The translations under genes were made by a program, and so were the position numbers. A stretch of DNA of 25,831 nt, taken from NCBI GenBank assembly GCA_000697335.1, contig JNEM01010490.1, forward strand, positions 1-25,831, given 5' to 3'. This DNA is from Conidiobolus incongruus B7586 (lineage: Eukaryota; Entomophthoromycota; Entomophthoromycetes; Entomophthorales; Conidiobolaceae). Shown here piece by piece: positions 1 through 10,373 of this stretch; the stretch's first letter is position 1; each line of letters starts with the position of its first letter. The notes under the pieces were generated by a model. It searched no databases. It was not told the DNA's origin and saw only the letters and a list, made by a program, of their open reading frames with translations.

Positions 1-1208
1 TTATAATATAATAGTTAAAGAAAATTCTATTTCTTTAATAATTTTTAATATTATATTATGCTATTATTAATTTACTATTAAAAATTTTAAATTATGTAAT
101 ATTCTTGTAATTTTCACTTAATTCATTAATTCCCTTTTTAATCTTATATTTAAAAACTTTATAATTACTTATTTTAATAATATTTTAATCTATTTAAAAA
201 CTAAAGAAAAATGTATTTAATATACTAATTAAGTTTTATAAATTAGTTTTAAAAATATTAAAATATATTTTGAGTATTTTTTTTATCTTTTTTTTATAAT
301 TATATTATTTTTTTTAAAGAATTAATATTAATTTAATAAAACTTAATAGTGTTAAAGTTTTTATTATATTTATTAACAAAGATCAACTTATATTTATAAT
401 TAAATTATAAAATTATTATGAAGATTTCATTAATTCTTTTATTAAACTTTTAACTCTTTTAACAAATCTCTTAAGTAAAATATCTCTTTTTAAATAAACC
501 CTATTATATATTTTTTATATGAATACTGAAATTTTTAATATTATTAATGTTTTTATCTTATTTATTTCTAATCTTAAATTATCTACTATTATTTTTATTA
601 AAATTAATTCTTTTATAATTAATATATAATTAATCTAATGAAAATTTAATTTATATTTTACATTTTAATTATAAGATAAAATATTAAATAAGTAAGAATA
701 AGTTGAATTTAACCTTATAAATATTATTTCAAAGTTAATAGCATATTAGTTAAAGAAAATAAAACCAGCTGAATTAAAATACTTAGTTTATAAATAAAAA
801 CTCTTTACTTTAGTTGAAATAATTAAAAATCACTTATATATCTTATTTTACAATCTTTGCATAATATTTATAGACAATAAATTACTTATATACTTAAATA
901 CTCAAAAGCATTTATTAAGAAAATAGTTTAAAATTATCTAAGCTTATCTTTTTTATTTAATCTTTTAAGTTAATAAAATTATATTATAGATATTCTGTTA
1001 AAATATCTTATATATTTATCTTTTTATTATAATTAAAAAAACCAACAAATATTAACTTAATGATTATTAATGAAGAAAATAAATAATTTATTAAATTATT
1101 TTAAAAAATATTATTAAATAATGATATCTTTATTTTAATTAATATTCAACTCTTTAAACTATATGAAAATTAATTAAAATATGTCAAAAGATTTAAAATT
1201 ATTGATAA
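1..1208 (+). mobile_element. copy 2 segment: RT end, RNase H, start of integrase
   Basis: This stretch has no intact gene. It aligns by eye, in reverse complement, with about 5400-4150 of copy 1, for example the block near 750-960 with 4450-4650 (RNase H) and the block near 1045-1200 with 4170-4340. It ends at GATAA (1204-1208), the left target duplication of the solo LTR. It is a fossil pol fragment with many breaks. Confidence 0.8.
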
Positions 1209-1609
1209 TATTAAGAGATTAATTCTTTAAATTCTTATATATATATTTTTATATAATTCAATTAATTATAAATTATATGATTAATTTATACTTTTATAAT
1301 TAAATTAATTGTATAAATAGTATTGAACTATTTAATAAACTAGGTCCCTTCTTTTTTTTCTTATTTCTTACTATTTCTTACTTTTACACTATTTCTAAGA
1401 TTAAAACTATATCTTATTAATATTATAGCATATTAACACTCCCTAATATAAATCTTAATATATCAGTGACTCATTTTAGTTTGAAGCTTAATTAAACTTT
1501 ATTTATACTTATATACTATAACCACCTTATATTACTATATTCTATACCACACTACTTTTATATTAAGTTTTCCTCTATATTATATTAGTATTTTACCACC
1601 ACATTTATA
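1209..1609 (+). repeat. solo LTR of the 399-bp-LTR chromovirus family
   Basis: A 401-bp LTR in plus orientation with no internal region attached. It starts with a decayed TGTTAAGAG end and finishes in a decayed TACA end. It is flanked on both sides by an exact 5-bp duplication GATAA (1204-1208 and 1610-1614). The sequence of copy 2 resumes on the far side exactly where it stopped. It therefore records a full insertion of the same family into copy 2, later collapsed by LTR-LTR recombination. It is clearly more decayed than the LTRs of copy 1. Confidence 0.9.
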
Positions 1610-1614
1610 GATAA

Positions 1615-1826
1615 ACTACTATACTATAATAGTTGCTTATATATTCTTAATATTCTTAAAATATAATAAGTAATATTAAATGAATATTATAATTTACTAA
1701 TTGGAAAATATTAAATCTAGATAAAAATTATTAAGAAAATTATAATAAAATATTAGTAACTTTCTTTAATTAAATTAATTTAGAAATAAACTAATATTAA
1801 TAATATATGTTAAAGAATTAAATATA
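1615..1826 (+). mobile_element. copy 2 segment: integrase zinc-finger region
   Basis: It continues copy 2 after the solo LTR and matches about 4170-3965 of copy 1 in reverse complement. It stops at a TA (1825-1826), the left target duplication of Tc1-like copy B. The text AAAGAATTAAATA just before the junction and ATTTAGTTAAAATATA after B (from 12752) correspond to adjacent sequence in copy 1. Confidence 0.85.
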
Positions 1827-2149
1827 CACTAACTTACAAAAATAAGTTATAAAATTAAAATTATTTAAATATTTACTTATATTTTAAATAATTTTTAATT
1901 AAATAATTTTAAATTAAAATATATAATTTTACCTATATTAATTAATTATGAATAACTATATTTGATTATATTTTATTAACTATTGGTTAATCTATTAAAA
2001 CCTAAAATTTAACTAAAATAAGTTATAAATTTATAAGTTTATAAGTTAAAGGGGTAAAAATAATAAAATTTAGATATATTTTCTTTTTCTTTTGTTGTAT
2101 TATATATATTATAAAACTATTAAGTTAATATTTTAAAATTTATAATATA

Positions 2150-2396
2150 ATGTTTAAATCTCTCTCTAAAAAAATTCACTTTGATATTAATTAACTTTAT
2201 AATAAAAATAAATTAACCTGTGAGATTATTAGAATTATTAATATTAGTTAATCTTTTATAAATAGGGTTATTAAGAATAATATTAAAAAAACACCTAAAT
2301 GAAAATTTAAGTATACTAAAACTATAGATAAATATGATAAAAAATATATTTGTAGATAAATTAATATAGGTAAGTATTATACTATTATAAAAGTAC
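2150..2396 (+). pseudogene. Tc1-like transposase of copy B, N-terminal part
   Basis: An ATG at 2150 begins a reading frame that resembles the amino-terminal DNA-binding part of a Tc1 family transposase. It starts MFKSLSKKIH and continues through a helix-turn-helix-like stretch (EIIRIINIS, about residues 30-38) to NIGKYYTII near the break. The same start is used in D (MLKSL), which supports it. Stops within the frame sit where other copies have glutamine or tryptophan, consistent with C-to-T and G-to-A change. The frame is cut at residue ~82 by LTR element copy 1 and continues at 9692. Confidence 0.85.
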
Positions 2397-2795
2397 TCTA
2401 AGTGTAGTGGTAGTTAAACTGATATAGTATAGAGGAAGATTTAATATAAAAGTAGTGTGTATAGAATGTGGTAAAATAATGTGGCTGTAGTGTGCAAGTG
2501 TAAACAAAGTTTAATTAAGCTTCAAACTAGGATGAGTCACTGATATATTAAGATTTATATTAGGTAGTGCTAATATCCTACAATATTGATAAAATATAGT
2601 CTCAATTTTAAAAATAGTGTAAAAGTAAAAAATAGTAAGAATTAAGAGGAAAAAAGAAAAACCTAGTTTATTAGATAATTTAATGTTATTTATACAATTA
2701 ATTTAATTATATAAGTATAAATTAATCATATAATTTATAGTTAATTGGATTATATGAAAATATATATAAGAATTTAAAGAACTAGTCTCTTAATA
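2397..2795 (-). repeat. 3' LTR of copy 1
   Basis: A 399-bp repeat equal in length to the 5' LTR at 7713-9686 once copy A is removed. In the minus direction it starts with a decayed TGTTAAGAGACTAG and ends CACTTAGA against TSD sequence GTACT. Just inside it, in element sense, lies the purine run AGAGGAG (2796-2802), a polypurine tract placed where plus-strand priming is expected. Confidence 0.92.
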
Positions 2796-2829
2796 CTCCT
2801 CTAGTAAGTTTCTTAGAAGAGACACACTC

Positions 2830-5800
2830 CCTAAATTTTTACAAATAGGTATAATAGGCTAAGATATTCTTAATATTTTCTAGAGATTTTTATGTAGCTT
2901 CTTTAATAAAATAACCCATCCATTTTACATAAAAATAAAGCTTATTCCTAATAGATTTAGACTTAATTATATAATCAACATAGTATTCTTCTTCTTTATC
3001 TTAATTAATAATTGGATCTAGTTTTAGGGTTTTTAATCAATTAGGAAAAGTGTTAAAATCTTTAAAATATGGTTTAATTTTGGATATGTGAAAGGTAAGG
3101 TTGATCCTCAAAGTTGGAGGTAATTCCAAGGTAATATTTTCAAAATTTAAATCAATAGATTAAATTTTATAGGGACTATAATATAATAGTAAGTATTTGG
3201 GATTTAAGCTAGATTTAAATAAGGTAGGTTTAAGGGTAGATTGTTCTAAGTATACAAACATACTAGTTTCATATTTAAAAGGGTTTCTAAATAACTTTGA
3301 GTATTATTGTTCTATGATCCTTTAATTTTCTTCTAAGTTAAATTTAACAAGGGAATTGATATATTTGATATTGGATTGAAATTCAACAATATCTAAAGGT
3401 AAATTAATTTGAAGTTTTAAAGTAATTATTAAGTTAGGATGTTTGTTATAATTGATGAAATAAGGGCTAAAACTTGTTGATTTATTGATAAAGGTGTTGA
3501 ATGAATATTAGAGTTAGTAGATATAAGCATCCTAATTTAACAAATTAGTGTTAATATAGGCTCTAATTATTTACTTCAAGGTTTTGATAGTTTTTTCAAT
3601 AAGTCTATTAGTTTAGTGATGATTAATAGTAGATATAGCTAGGTTAATCTTAAAGGAAAAGGATAGTGACTTCTAGAATTAGGAGTTGAATTATACATCT
3701 CTATCAGATATAATAGTTTGTAGAATTCTATAGTAGGTAAAGATATTAGAGAATAACAATTATGCAACATCTTTAGCTGTAGAAGTTTTGAAACAAAGAA
3801 TAAAATAAACATATTTGGAAAATGAATCAATTGTAATTAGTAAGTTATCATAACCATTTGTTGATTTAGGGATTTCTATGAAATTAAGTTAAATTTGTTA
3901 CTAAGTTTTATTAAAGACTTGTAGGGGAATAAGTTTACTATATTTTAGTTGAGTAATATATTTAATTCTTTAGCATATATCACAGGTATTAGTGTATTTC
4001 TGAATTGATTTAACTAGGGAAAGCTAGTAATACTTTATTTTAACTCTCTCAGTAGTTTTTAACTAGTTTTAATGTCTTCTAACAAGCAAGTTATGGCATT
4101 CATTAAATATTATTTGTTAAATTTTGGGAATGTTAGGAATATATAGACAATCATTATAGTATAGTAAGTTATTGATAATTTTAAATCTTTTGACATATTT
4201 TAATTAGTTTTCTAATGGTTTAACTAGTTCTTCTTTAACTAAAATAAAGAAATTATTATTTTGTAGTGTTTCTTGAAATAGTTTAATAAATTCTTTATTT
4301 CCTTCATTAATAATCATTGAGTTAATATTTGCTGGATTTTTACAATTAGAACAAAAGGATAGGTATGTAAGATTTTTTAACAAAGTATCTATAACATAGT
4401 ATTATTAACCTAGGAGATATTGAATAAAGAAAAGGTAAGCTTAGATAGTTTTAATCTATCTAACTTATTTTTTTAATAAATACTTCTAAGTATTTAAGTA
4501 GATAAGTAATTTATAATCTATAAGTGTTAAGAAAAGGTTGTAGGATAGGAAATATAAGTGATTTTTGATTATTTCTACTAAAGCAAAGAGTTTTTATTTA
4601 TAGACTAAGTATTTCAATTCAGCTGGTTTTATTTTTCTTAACTAGAATGTTATTGGTTTTAAAGTAACATTTGTAGGGTTAAACTCAACCTATTCTCCCC
4701 TATTTATTATTTTATCTTATAGTTGTAAGGTAAAATATAAATTAAATTCAAACTAGGTTAATTATCCACCAATTGTAAAAAAACTAGAGTTAGTAAAAAT
4801 AATGGTAGGTAGTTTTAGATTAAAGATAGATAGAGCAAAAACATTAGTAATATAGAAAATTAAAGTATTTATACAGAAAGTGTATAGTAGGGTTTATTCA
4901 AAAAGAGAGTTTTTCCTCAAAAGATTAATAAAAGAAGCAATAAGTTCAGCAAAAGAATCAATGAAATTTTTAAAGTAATTCAATAATCTAAATACAAATA
5001 TAAGTTGATCTTTGTTTATAGGTATAGTAAAAACTTTAACACCATTGAGTTTAGTTGGATTAATACTAATTCTTTAGGAGGAAACAATATAACCACAAAA
5101 AAAGACAGAAGAGGCACTAAAGATGTATTTTGATAGTTTCAAGGGTAATTTATGTTCTTGAATAATTTGTAAAACTTAATTAACATGTTAAGTATGTTCT
5201 TCTTTAGTTTTTGAATAGATTAAGATATTATCAAAGTAAGTGATAATAAAGTTATTAAAAACAAGGTTGAAAAGGGAATTGATGAATTAAGTGAAAGTTA
5301 CAGGGGTATTACACAATTTAAAGTTTATAACAATAAATTTATAGTAACCTAAAAGAGTATTGAAAATAGTTAAAGGCATAGAATTTTCTTTAACTCTAAT
5401 GTTGTAATATCTATTTTTAACATCTAGTTTAATAAATATAATTGATCTAAGTAGTTTATCCCTAACATCATGTAGGTTTAGTAATAAGGTTTTATCTTTG
5501 ATAGTTTTAGAGTTTAAAACATAGTTATTAATATATAGTCTCTAACCACCATTAGCCTTTTTTACAAAAAGGATTAAAAATCCCTATAGTGAGGAAAAAG
5601 GTTTAATATACCTATTTTTAAGTAGTTTTTAGATTTCTTCTTTTAAAGTTTGATATTGTTTAGGAGATAAATGGTAAGTAAACCTTAAGTATAGTTGTAT
5701 ACCAGGGAGTAGTTTAATTTTATACTTAATATTATATTTAGGAAGTAATTTATCTATAGATTTAAAAACATTAGCAAATTAACTTATTATATTATATAAG

Positions 5801-7500
5801 AAGTGGTCATTAGGTATAACTTCATTGAAATCAACAGATAAAGTATTAATAGATGAGTAATAAACAGATATATATCCTTATAAATTATTAGGGTTTTTAA
5901 TTAATTTTTTACATTGGTTTTTGTTTATAATAATAGAATTATTTGCTACAATTGTAGAGTTAGTGTTAGGTATAGTATTTAATAATTTTATAGTAGGGTA
6001 ATATAGGTTTTTTGAGATTAATTCCACTAATTTTTTTTGGAATGTGAAAAAAATAGATTTGTAGCCTTTTAGGGTAATATTCATAGATATAAAACTGTGA
6101 TATTCAAACCAATTTTAACCTAATATGAAATTGTAACCAATGTTACCAACTAGGAATTTAATATATTTAGAGTAGTTAGGGGGTAATAATAAATATCTAG
6201 ATATAATACCAAATGTTTATTCTATTAAGTTATTAGTATATTTAATTATCAAGTTACTTTTTTAGGTAGGTAAAGATAGCTTTACAACAATAAAAGAGGA
6301 GATAATATAACTAGAACAACTAGAATCAATTAAAACACTAACAAGTATATCTATAAAAAAACCAATTAACATAAACAATAAGGTGATAGTTAAAGTTAAA
6401 AAATCACAAGGTAAATTAGTTACTAGAATATTTCTAGTTTCTAATGGTTATATCAGTTGGATTTCTCTAGTATAAATAATTTGATTTGTAGAATCAGTAG
6501 TCTATTAGAACTTTTGTGGATTAAATTAGAATCTGCTAATTAATTGTAAAAAGGGTGATTCTAAAGTTATATTAATATTATTCAGGTTTGATTTATGGTT
6601 AGTAGGTTAGGATTATTAAAAATTAAACAGATGTTGCTTCCTTAAAGGGTATTTGTTAACTCTATAATTAACTTAAGTTTTTTAACAATAATAACAACCT
6701 TTGTTTACTCTTAAGTAGGTTTTAGCTTCTTTACTAAAGGTTTTCTTATGAAGCTTTAAAGCAGAAACATCTATCATTTGAGATTTAAGTGGGTTAAAGT
6801 AAAGTTTAAAAGATTAATTTTTAGGGTAAGAAGATTTAGTTATAAAGTAAAAAATATTATCAATTATATTTGTTACATTATAAATGTTAGAAAAAGACAT
6901 ATTATTAAAGTATTCCCTATTAACTAATTAGAGCTTTACTTAAAGGTTAAGGCATTATAATAGTTTGTGGATTTATTCTTCTTCAGTGATATTTAGTATG
7001 TTTAAACATATCTCATTAAATTTCTCAATTAATTATCTTATAAAAGTTTTTTGTTTAAGCTAGGAAAGCTTTTCTCTTGTTAATTAAACTTGATTTTTTG
7101 GGTAATACCTCTTTTTAAAAGCTTTTTCTAATTGTTTAAAAGTTTGTATTTTTGTAGTAGGTTATCCTCCTGAAAATTCTTTAGGATTAAGCTTATAATA
7201 AGTTAACCACCAAATATAAATAGATTTTTCTAAAAAAAAGTGGCTAATTTAAGGATATTCTTTAGATCTTCATCTAAAATTAAATCAAGGTAATTCTTTA
7301 TATTTTTAAGATAGTTTTCAAGCTTGTAAAGGTTATTAAAACTATCATAAGTAGTTAATTTATTTTTAAAGACACTAAAAAGGTGGTTTAATGTATTAAT
7401 TATAGTAAAGTGGTTGGTTTGTTAGATTTAAGCTCTTTAAAACATGTTTTTTTCAATCAAAAGTTGTTTAATATAAGCTTCTTAGAGGGCAATAAGTTTT
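2830..7500 (-). pseudogene. gag-pol fossil of copy 1
   Basis: Remains of gag and pol, read from right to left. Gag is roughly 7500-6720. A CCHC-type zinc knuckle is near 6640-6710. The aspartic protease active-site region is near 6230-6340. Reverse transcriptase runs roughly 5900-5050, with its catalytic Y-x-D-D type box followed by ILIYS near 5200-5240. RNase H is roughly 4850-4390, with the familiar RKIKPAEL stretch near 4620. The integrase zinc-finger region is near 4170-3950, the integrase core about 3900-3330, and a chromodomain (LYFYVKWMGY) near 2840-2990. Order PR-RT-RH-IN is that of Ty3/gypsy. The region is broken many times and cannot encode a product. Domain edges are approximate. 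Confidence 0.85.
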
Positions 7501-8027
7501 TAAAGACTAAAGTCTTAGATTTACTTAGTAATTAAGCTGCTATCATAATTAAAATAATATAAGGGTATCTCTTTTTTTGGTGGTATTATAGTATATAGTA
7601 TTATATTTAAATGAAATAAATTATAGATAAGATTTAAAATAGTAATAATTAGGTTTGATACAAATAGTTATTAATTTCTAATAGGTTTTTAATAGTTTTG
7701 TTGTTATTACTATATAAGTGTAGTAGTAATTAAACTAATATAGAATAGAGGAAGATTTAATATAAAAGTAGTGTATATAGAATATAGTAATATAATTTAG
7801 CTATAGTGTGCAAGTGTAAATAAAGTTTAATTAAGCTTTAAACTAGGATGAGTTACTGATATATTAAGATTTATATTAGGTAGTGCTAATATCCTATAAT
7901 ATTGATAGAATATAGTCTCAATTTTAGAAATAGTGTAAAAGTAAAAAATAGTAAGAATTAAGAAGAAAAAAAAAGAACCTAGTTTATTAAATAATTTAAT
8001 GTTATTTATACAATTAATTTAACTATA

Positions 8028-8250
8028 TACTAACTTACAAAAGTAAGTTATAAAATCAAAAACACCTATATTTTTACTAATAACTTAATTAATATTTAAT
8101 GAAATAAACCTAAATTAAATAATTAAAATCTATTATATTTATTAATTATATATATCATTAAATGATGATATTTAGCTATTAATTGGCTAAAATATAAACC
8201 CTTAAATTTTACCTAAGGTGAGTTATAAATTTGCAGGTTTTTGGTGATAA
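8028..8250. repeat. left terminal region of copy A with outer and inner repeats
   Basis: The outer repeat (from 8028) contains a decayed form of the motif GTGAGTCATAAAATC, directly after CTTACAAAA. The inner repeat (about 8213-8250) reads AAGGTGAGTTATAAATTTGC followed by AGGTTTTTG. The shared core is GTGAGTYATAAA in the same direction. These are likely transposase binding sites; that role is inference from the IR/DR family. Confidence 0.75.
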
Positions 8251-8257
8251 AAAAAAA

Positions 8258-9274
8258 TTAAAACCTAATGTATCTACCTTTAGCTTTTCTAACTTCTTTA
8301 AGTTTGTGGGGTATAGAATCAACTAACTTCTTACACTAAGAAGGGTTAATCTTGTTCTATACTTCTTGAACATATTCCTAAAGTTGATCTAAATTTTTTA
8401 CTGGGGGGAAAGCTTTAATAACTTTTTTTAACTGATCCTAAAGGTGTTTAATTAGATTAAAGTTAAGAGATTGAGGAGGCTACTTTATAACTGTTATCTT
8501 GTTATTTTTAAGCTATTTGGTAGTAGAAGCTATAGTATAGCAAGAGGCATTATCTTACTAGAAAATAACATTAGATTTGTTTAACCTATACCATTTAATG
8601 GTTTTTTTCAATTTATTGTTTAGAATACTTTAATACATCTCAGTATTAATTCCCTTATTAACTTTACAAAGATACCCTACACCTAAAGACAACATACATC
8701 CCTAAATAATAATTAACCCACTACTATACTTTTGGGTAGAATTAACATGATAGTTATAAAGTAGTTCTGTATCTTTTTTGAAGTATCTAACCTTTTTATC
8801 AAATCCACTAAGGTATATTTTTGTTTCATCACACTAAATAACCTTACTCTAATTAGTTTCAATTCAACATTAGTAGCAACATTTAAACTCCCACCTAACT
8901 TTACAGTGGGATTTCTTTAGTTAGGGGTGTTTTTTCTTGAGGCATAAGTAGTATCTATGCTAATGTAAAGCATGTATAATAGTATCAGTGTTAACTAATA
9001 TTCTTATATAGTTTTACAATTCCTGCTGTATTTCTACAGCAGTACTACACTTGCCTATATTAACCAACCTACAGATATACTTCTTATCATGTTCATCTAT
9101 AATTTTAGCATGCTTAAGTTTAAGTTTAAATGTTTTTTTATTGCTATTCTTAACAACCTTAACTATAGTAGACTAGCTAACATTAGTAATTCTAGCAATA
9201 TCATGAGTTGATTTACCTTTTTTATAAAATTAATTGATGCACAAGTAGATTTTTTTAGAGAGGGATTTAGGTAT
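8258..9274 (-). pseudogene. Tc1-like (DD34E) transposase pseudogene, copy A
   Basis: A single frame of 339 triplets on the minus strand with no frameshift, interrupted by about 14 in-frame stops. The start is aligned to the ATG of copies B and D; here it reads ATA. Amino-terminal part: an HTH-like region STHDIARITN near residues 23-32. First catalytic region CDETKIYLSGF, with D present. Second region DNASCYTIA, with D present. Third region PPQSLNFNLIKHL, where the catalytic E of DD34E is K. Thirty-four residues separate the second D from that K. The C-terminus is KKLVDSIPHKLKEVRKAKG, typical of Tc1 transposases. Stops fall at TAG/TAA in places where Q or W is expected, fitting C-to-T and G-to-A decay. 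It would have cut and pasted the element at TA sites; it cannot be made now. Confidence 0.92.
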
Positions 9275-9380
9275 AATGATACTAATAAAAAAAATTTAGT
9301 ATATCTGTAAAATATTATGTAAAATAGTAACAAAGAGAGAAAAAAGATATGGTTATATATTGTTAAATATATCCCTTTAT

Positions 9381-9600
9381 CTCAAAAACCCACATATTTA
9401 TTACTCACCTTGGTTAAATATTAAGGGTTAATATTTTTGCTAATAGTTTACTAAATATATCTAAATATATTTATTTATTATTAAATAATATACCTTAATT
9501 ATATATTATAGTTTCAAGTAATCTAATATATATAATTGTTTTAGTTATTAATTAAAATATATATATTTTTGATTTTATGACTTACTTTTGCAGGTTAGTG
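9381..9600. repeat. right terminal region of copy A with inner and outer repeats
   Basis: It is the inverted counterpart of the left end. The inner repeat lies at about 9381-9415 (ACTCACCTTGG) and the outer at about 9571-9600 (GATTTTATGACTTACTTTTG then CAGGTTAGTG). The 150-odd bases between them diverge from the left end more than the repeats do, suggesting that the repeats, not the spacer, were under selection. Confidence 0.75.
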
Positions 9601-9691
9601 TATAAGTATAAATTAATTATATAATTTATTGTTAATTAGATTATATGAAAATGTATATAAGAATTTAAAAAACTAGTCTCTTAACAAGTAC

Positions 9692-10037
9692 AACAAGAAT
9701 TATAAAACTATACAAGAATATTAGTTAGTATTAATATTATTATATATGTTTTATATTATAATAAATACTACTTATATCTTAAGAAAAAATATCTTAAATT
9801 AAAGAAGTTTTATTATAAAATTAAGTGGGACTTTAAATATCAATATTAAAATTAAACTAAAATTAATTAGAGTAAAGTTATTTAATTTAATGAAATAAAA
9901 TTATATCTTAATAAATTTAATAAAAGAGTTAGATATTTTAAAAAAGATAAAAAACTACTTTATAACCATTATGTTATTATAAGTTAAAAATATAATAATA
10001 GGTTAATTATAATTTAGGGATATATATTATCTTTAAG
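9692..10037 (+). pseudogene. Tc1-like transposase of copy B, middle part
   Basis: It continues the copy B transposase directly after the AGTAC duplication of copy 1 and matches copy D at 10606-10950 (for example ACTATACAAGAATATTAGTT in both). It includes the stretch around the first catalytic aspartate, where B reads FNEIKLY with N for D. Many stops are present. It is cut at 10038-10039 (TA) by copy D and resumes at 12101. Confidence 0.82.
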
Positions 10038-10373
10038 TATATTAACCTACAAAACTAAGTTATAAAATCAAAAATATATATATTTTAATTAATAACTAAA
10101 ATAATTATATATATTAGATTATTTAAAACTATAATATATAATTAAGGTATATTATTTAATAATAAATAAATATATTTAGATATATTTAGTAAACTATTGG
10201 TAAAAATATTAACCCTTAATATTTAACCAAGATAAGTTATAAATTTATAGGTTTTTGAGATAAAAGGATATATTTAACAATATATATCTATATCTTTTTT
10301 CTCTCTTTACTAATATTTTATATAATATTTTATAGATATACAAAATTTTTTATTAGTATCAATATGCTTAAAT

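Larger units (their letters stand above)
8028..9600 (-). mobile_element. Tc1-like DNA transposon, copy A (uninterrupted, 1573 bp)
   Basis: An uninterrupted Tc1-like element inserted in the 5' LTR of copy 1. Ends are TACTAAC at 8028 and GTTAGTG at 9594-9600, with target TA duplicated at 8026-8027 and 9601-9602. The other LTR of copy 1 shows the empty site near 2707-2712. Each end is about 220 bp long and carries two related repeats, an outer one at the tip and an inner one about 185 bp further in (8213-8250 left, 9381-9415 right). This is the IR/DR layout known from Sleeping Beauty-type and some other Tc1 elements. Its sequence is much less AT-decayed than copies B, D, G and I, so it is among the last arrivals. 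Confidence 0.95.
2397..9686 (-). mobile_element. Ty3/gypsy chromovirus fossil, copy 1 (both LTRs present)
   Basis: A complete-length but broken LTR retrotransposon lying in the minus direction inside Tc1-like copy B. It has two 399-bp LTRs (3' LTR 2397-2795; 5' LTR 7713-9686, opened by copy A) and an exact 5-bp target duplication AGTAC at 2392-2396 and 9687-9691. Without copy A it measures about 5.7 kb. In coding order (right to left) I recognise gag with a zinc knuckle, aspartic protease, reverse transcriptase, RNase H, integrase and an integrase C-terminal chromodomain, which places it in the chromovirus branch of Ty3/gypsy. There are dozens of breaks across the coding region. The LTRs differ at about 29 of 399 positions by eye; about half of these are CpA/TpG-to-TpA changes, so a clock age would be inflated. 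It is younger than B, copy 2, G and I, and older than A. Confidence 0.93.
7713..9686 (-). repeat. 5' LTR of copy 1, opened by Tc1-like copy A
   Basis: The LTR pieces are 7713-8027 and 9603-9686, together 399 bp like the 3' LTR. Between them lies Tc1-like copy A with its duplicated TA. The outer end reads CTTAACA next to AGTAC (9687-9691). The inner end lies next to a stretch that in element sense starts TAGTAATAACAAC and may be the decayed primer-binding site. Confidence 0.92.

Noticed and set aside
2101-2396. Small host gene upstream of the LTR element
   Set aside because: The frame matches the start of the copy D and A transposases and continues at 9692, so it belongs to transposon B.
3639-3830. 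63-codon open frame on the minus strand
   Set aside because: It lies in the integrase region of LTR element copy 1, in a frame that does not carry the recognisable integrase residues; a chance frame in a fossil, not a gene.
5878-6084. 68-codon open frame on the minus strand
   Set aside because: It falls between the protease and RT regions of the copy 1 fossil. It is a surviving open piece of pol, not an independent gene.
8028-8250. Repeated blocks with a regular spacer, considered as a CRISPR array or structured RNA
   Set aside because: There are only two related repeats per end, inverted at the other end and bounded by TA duplications; they are transposon ends.
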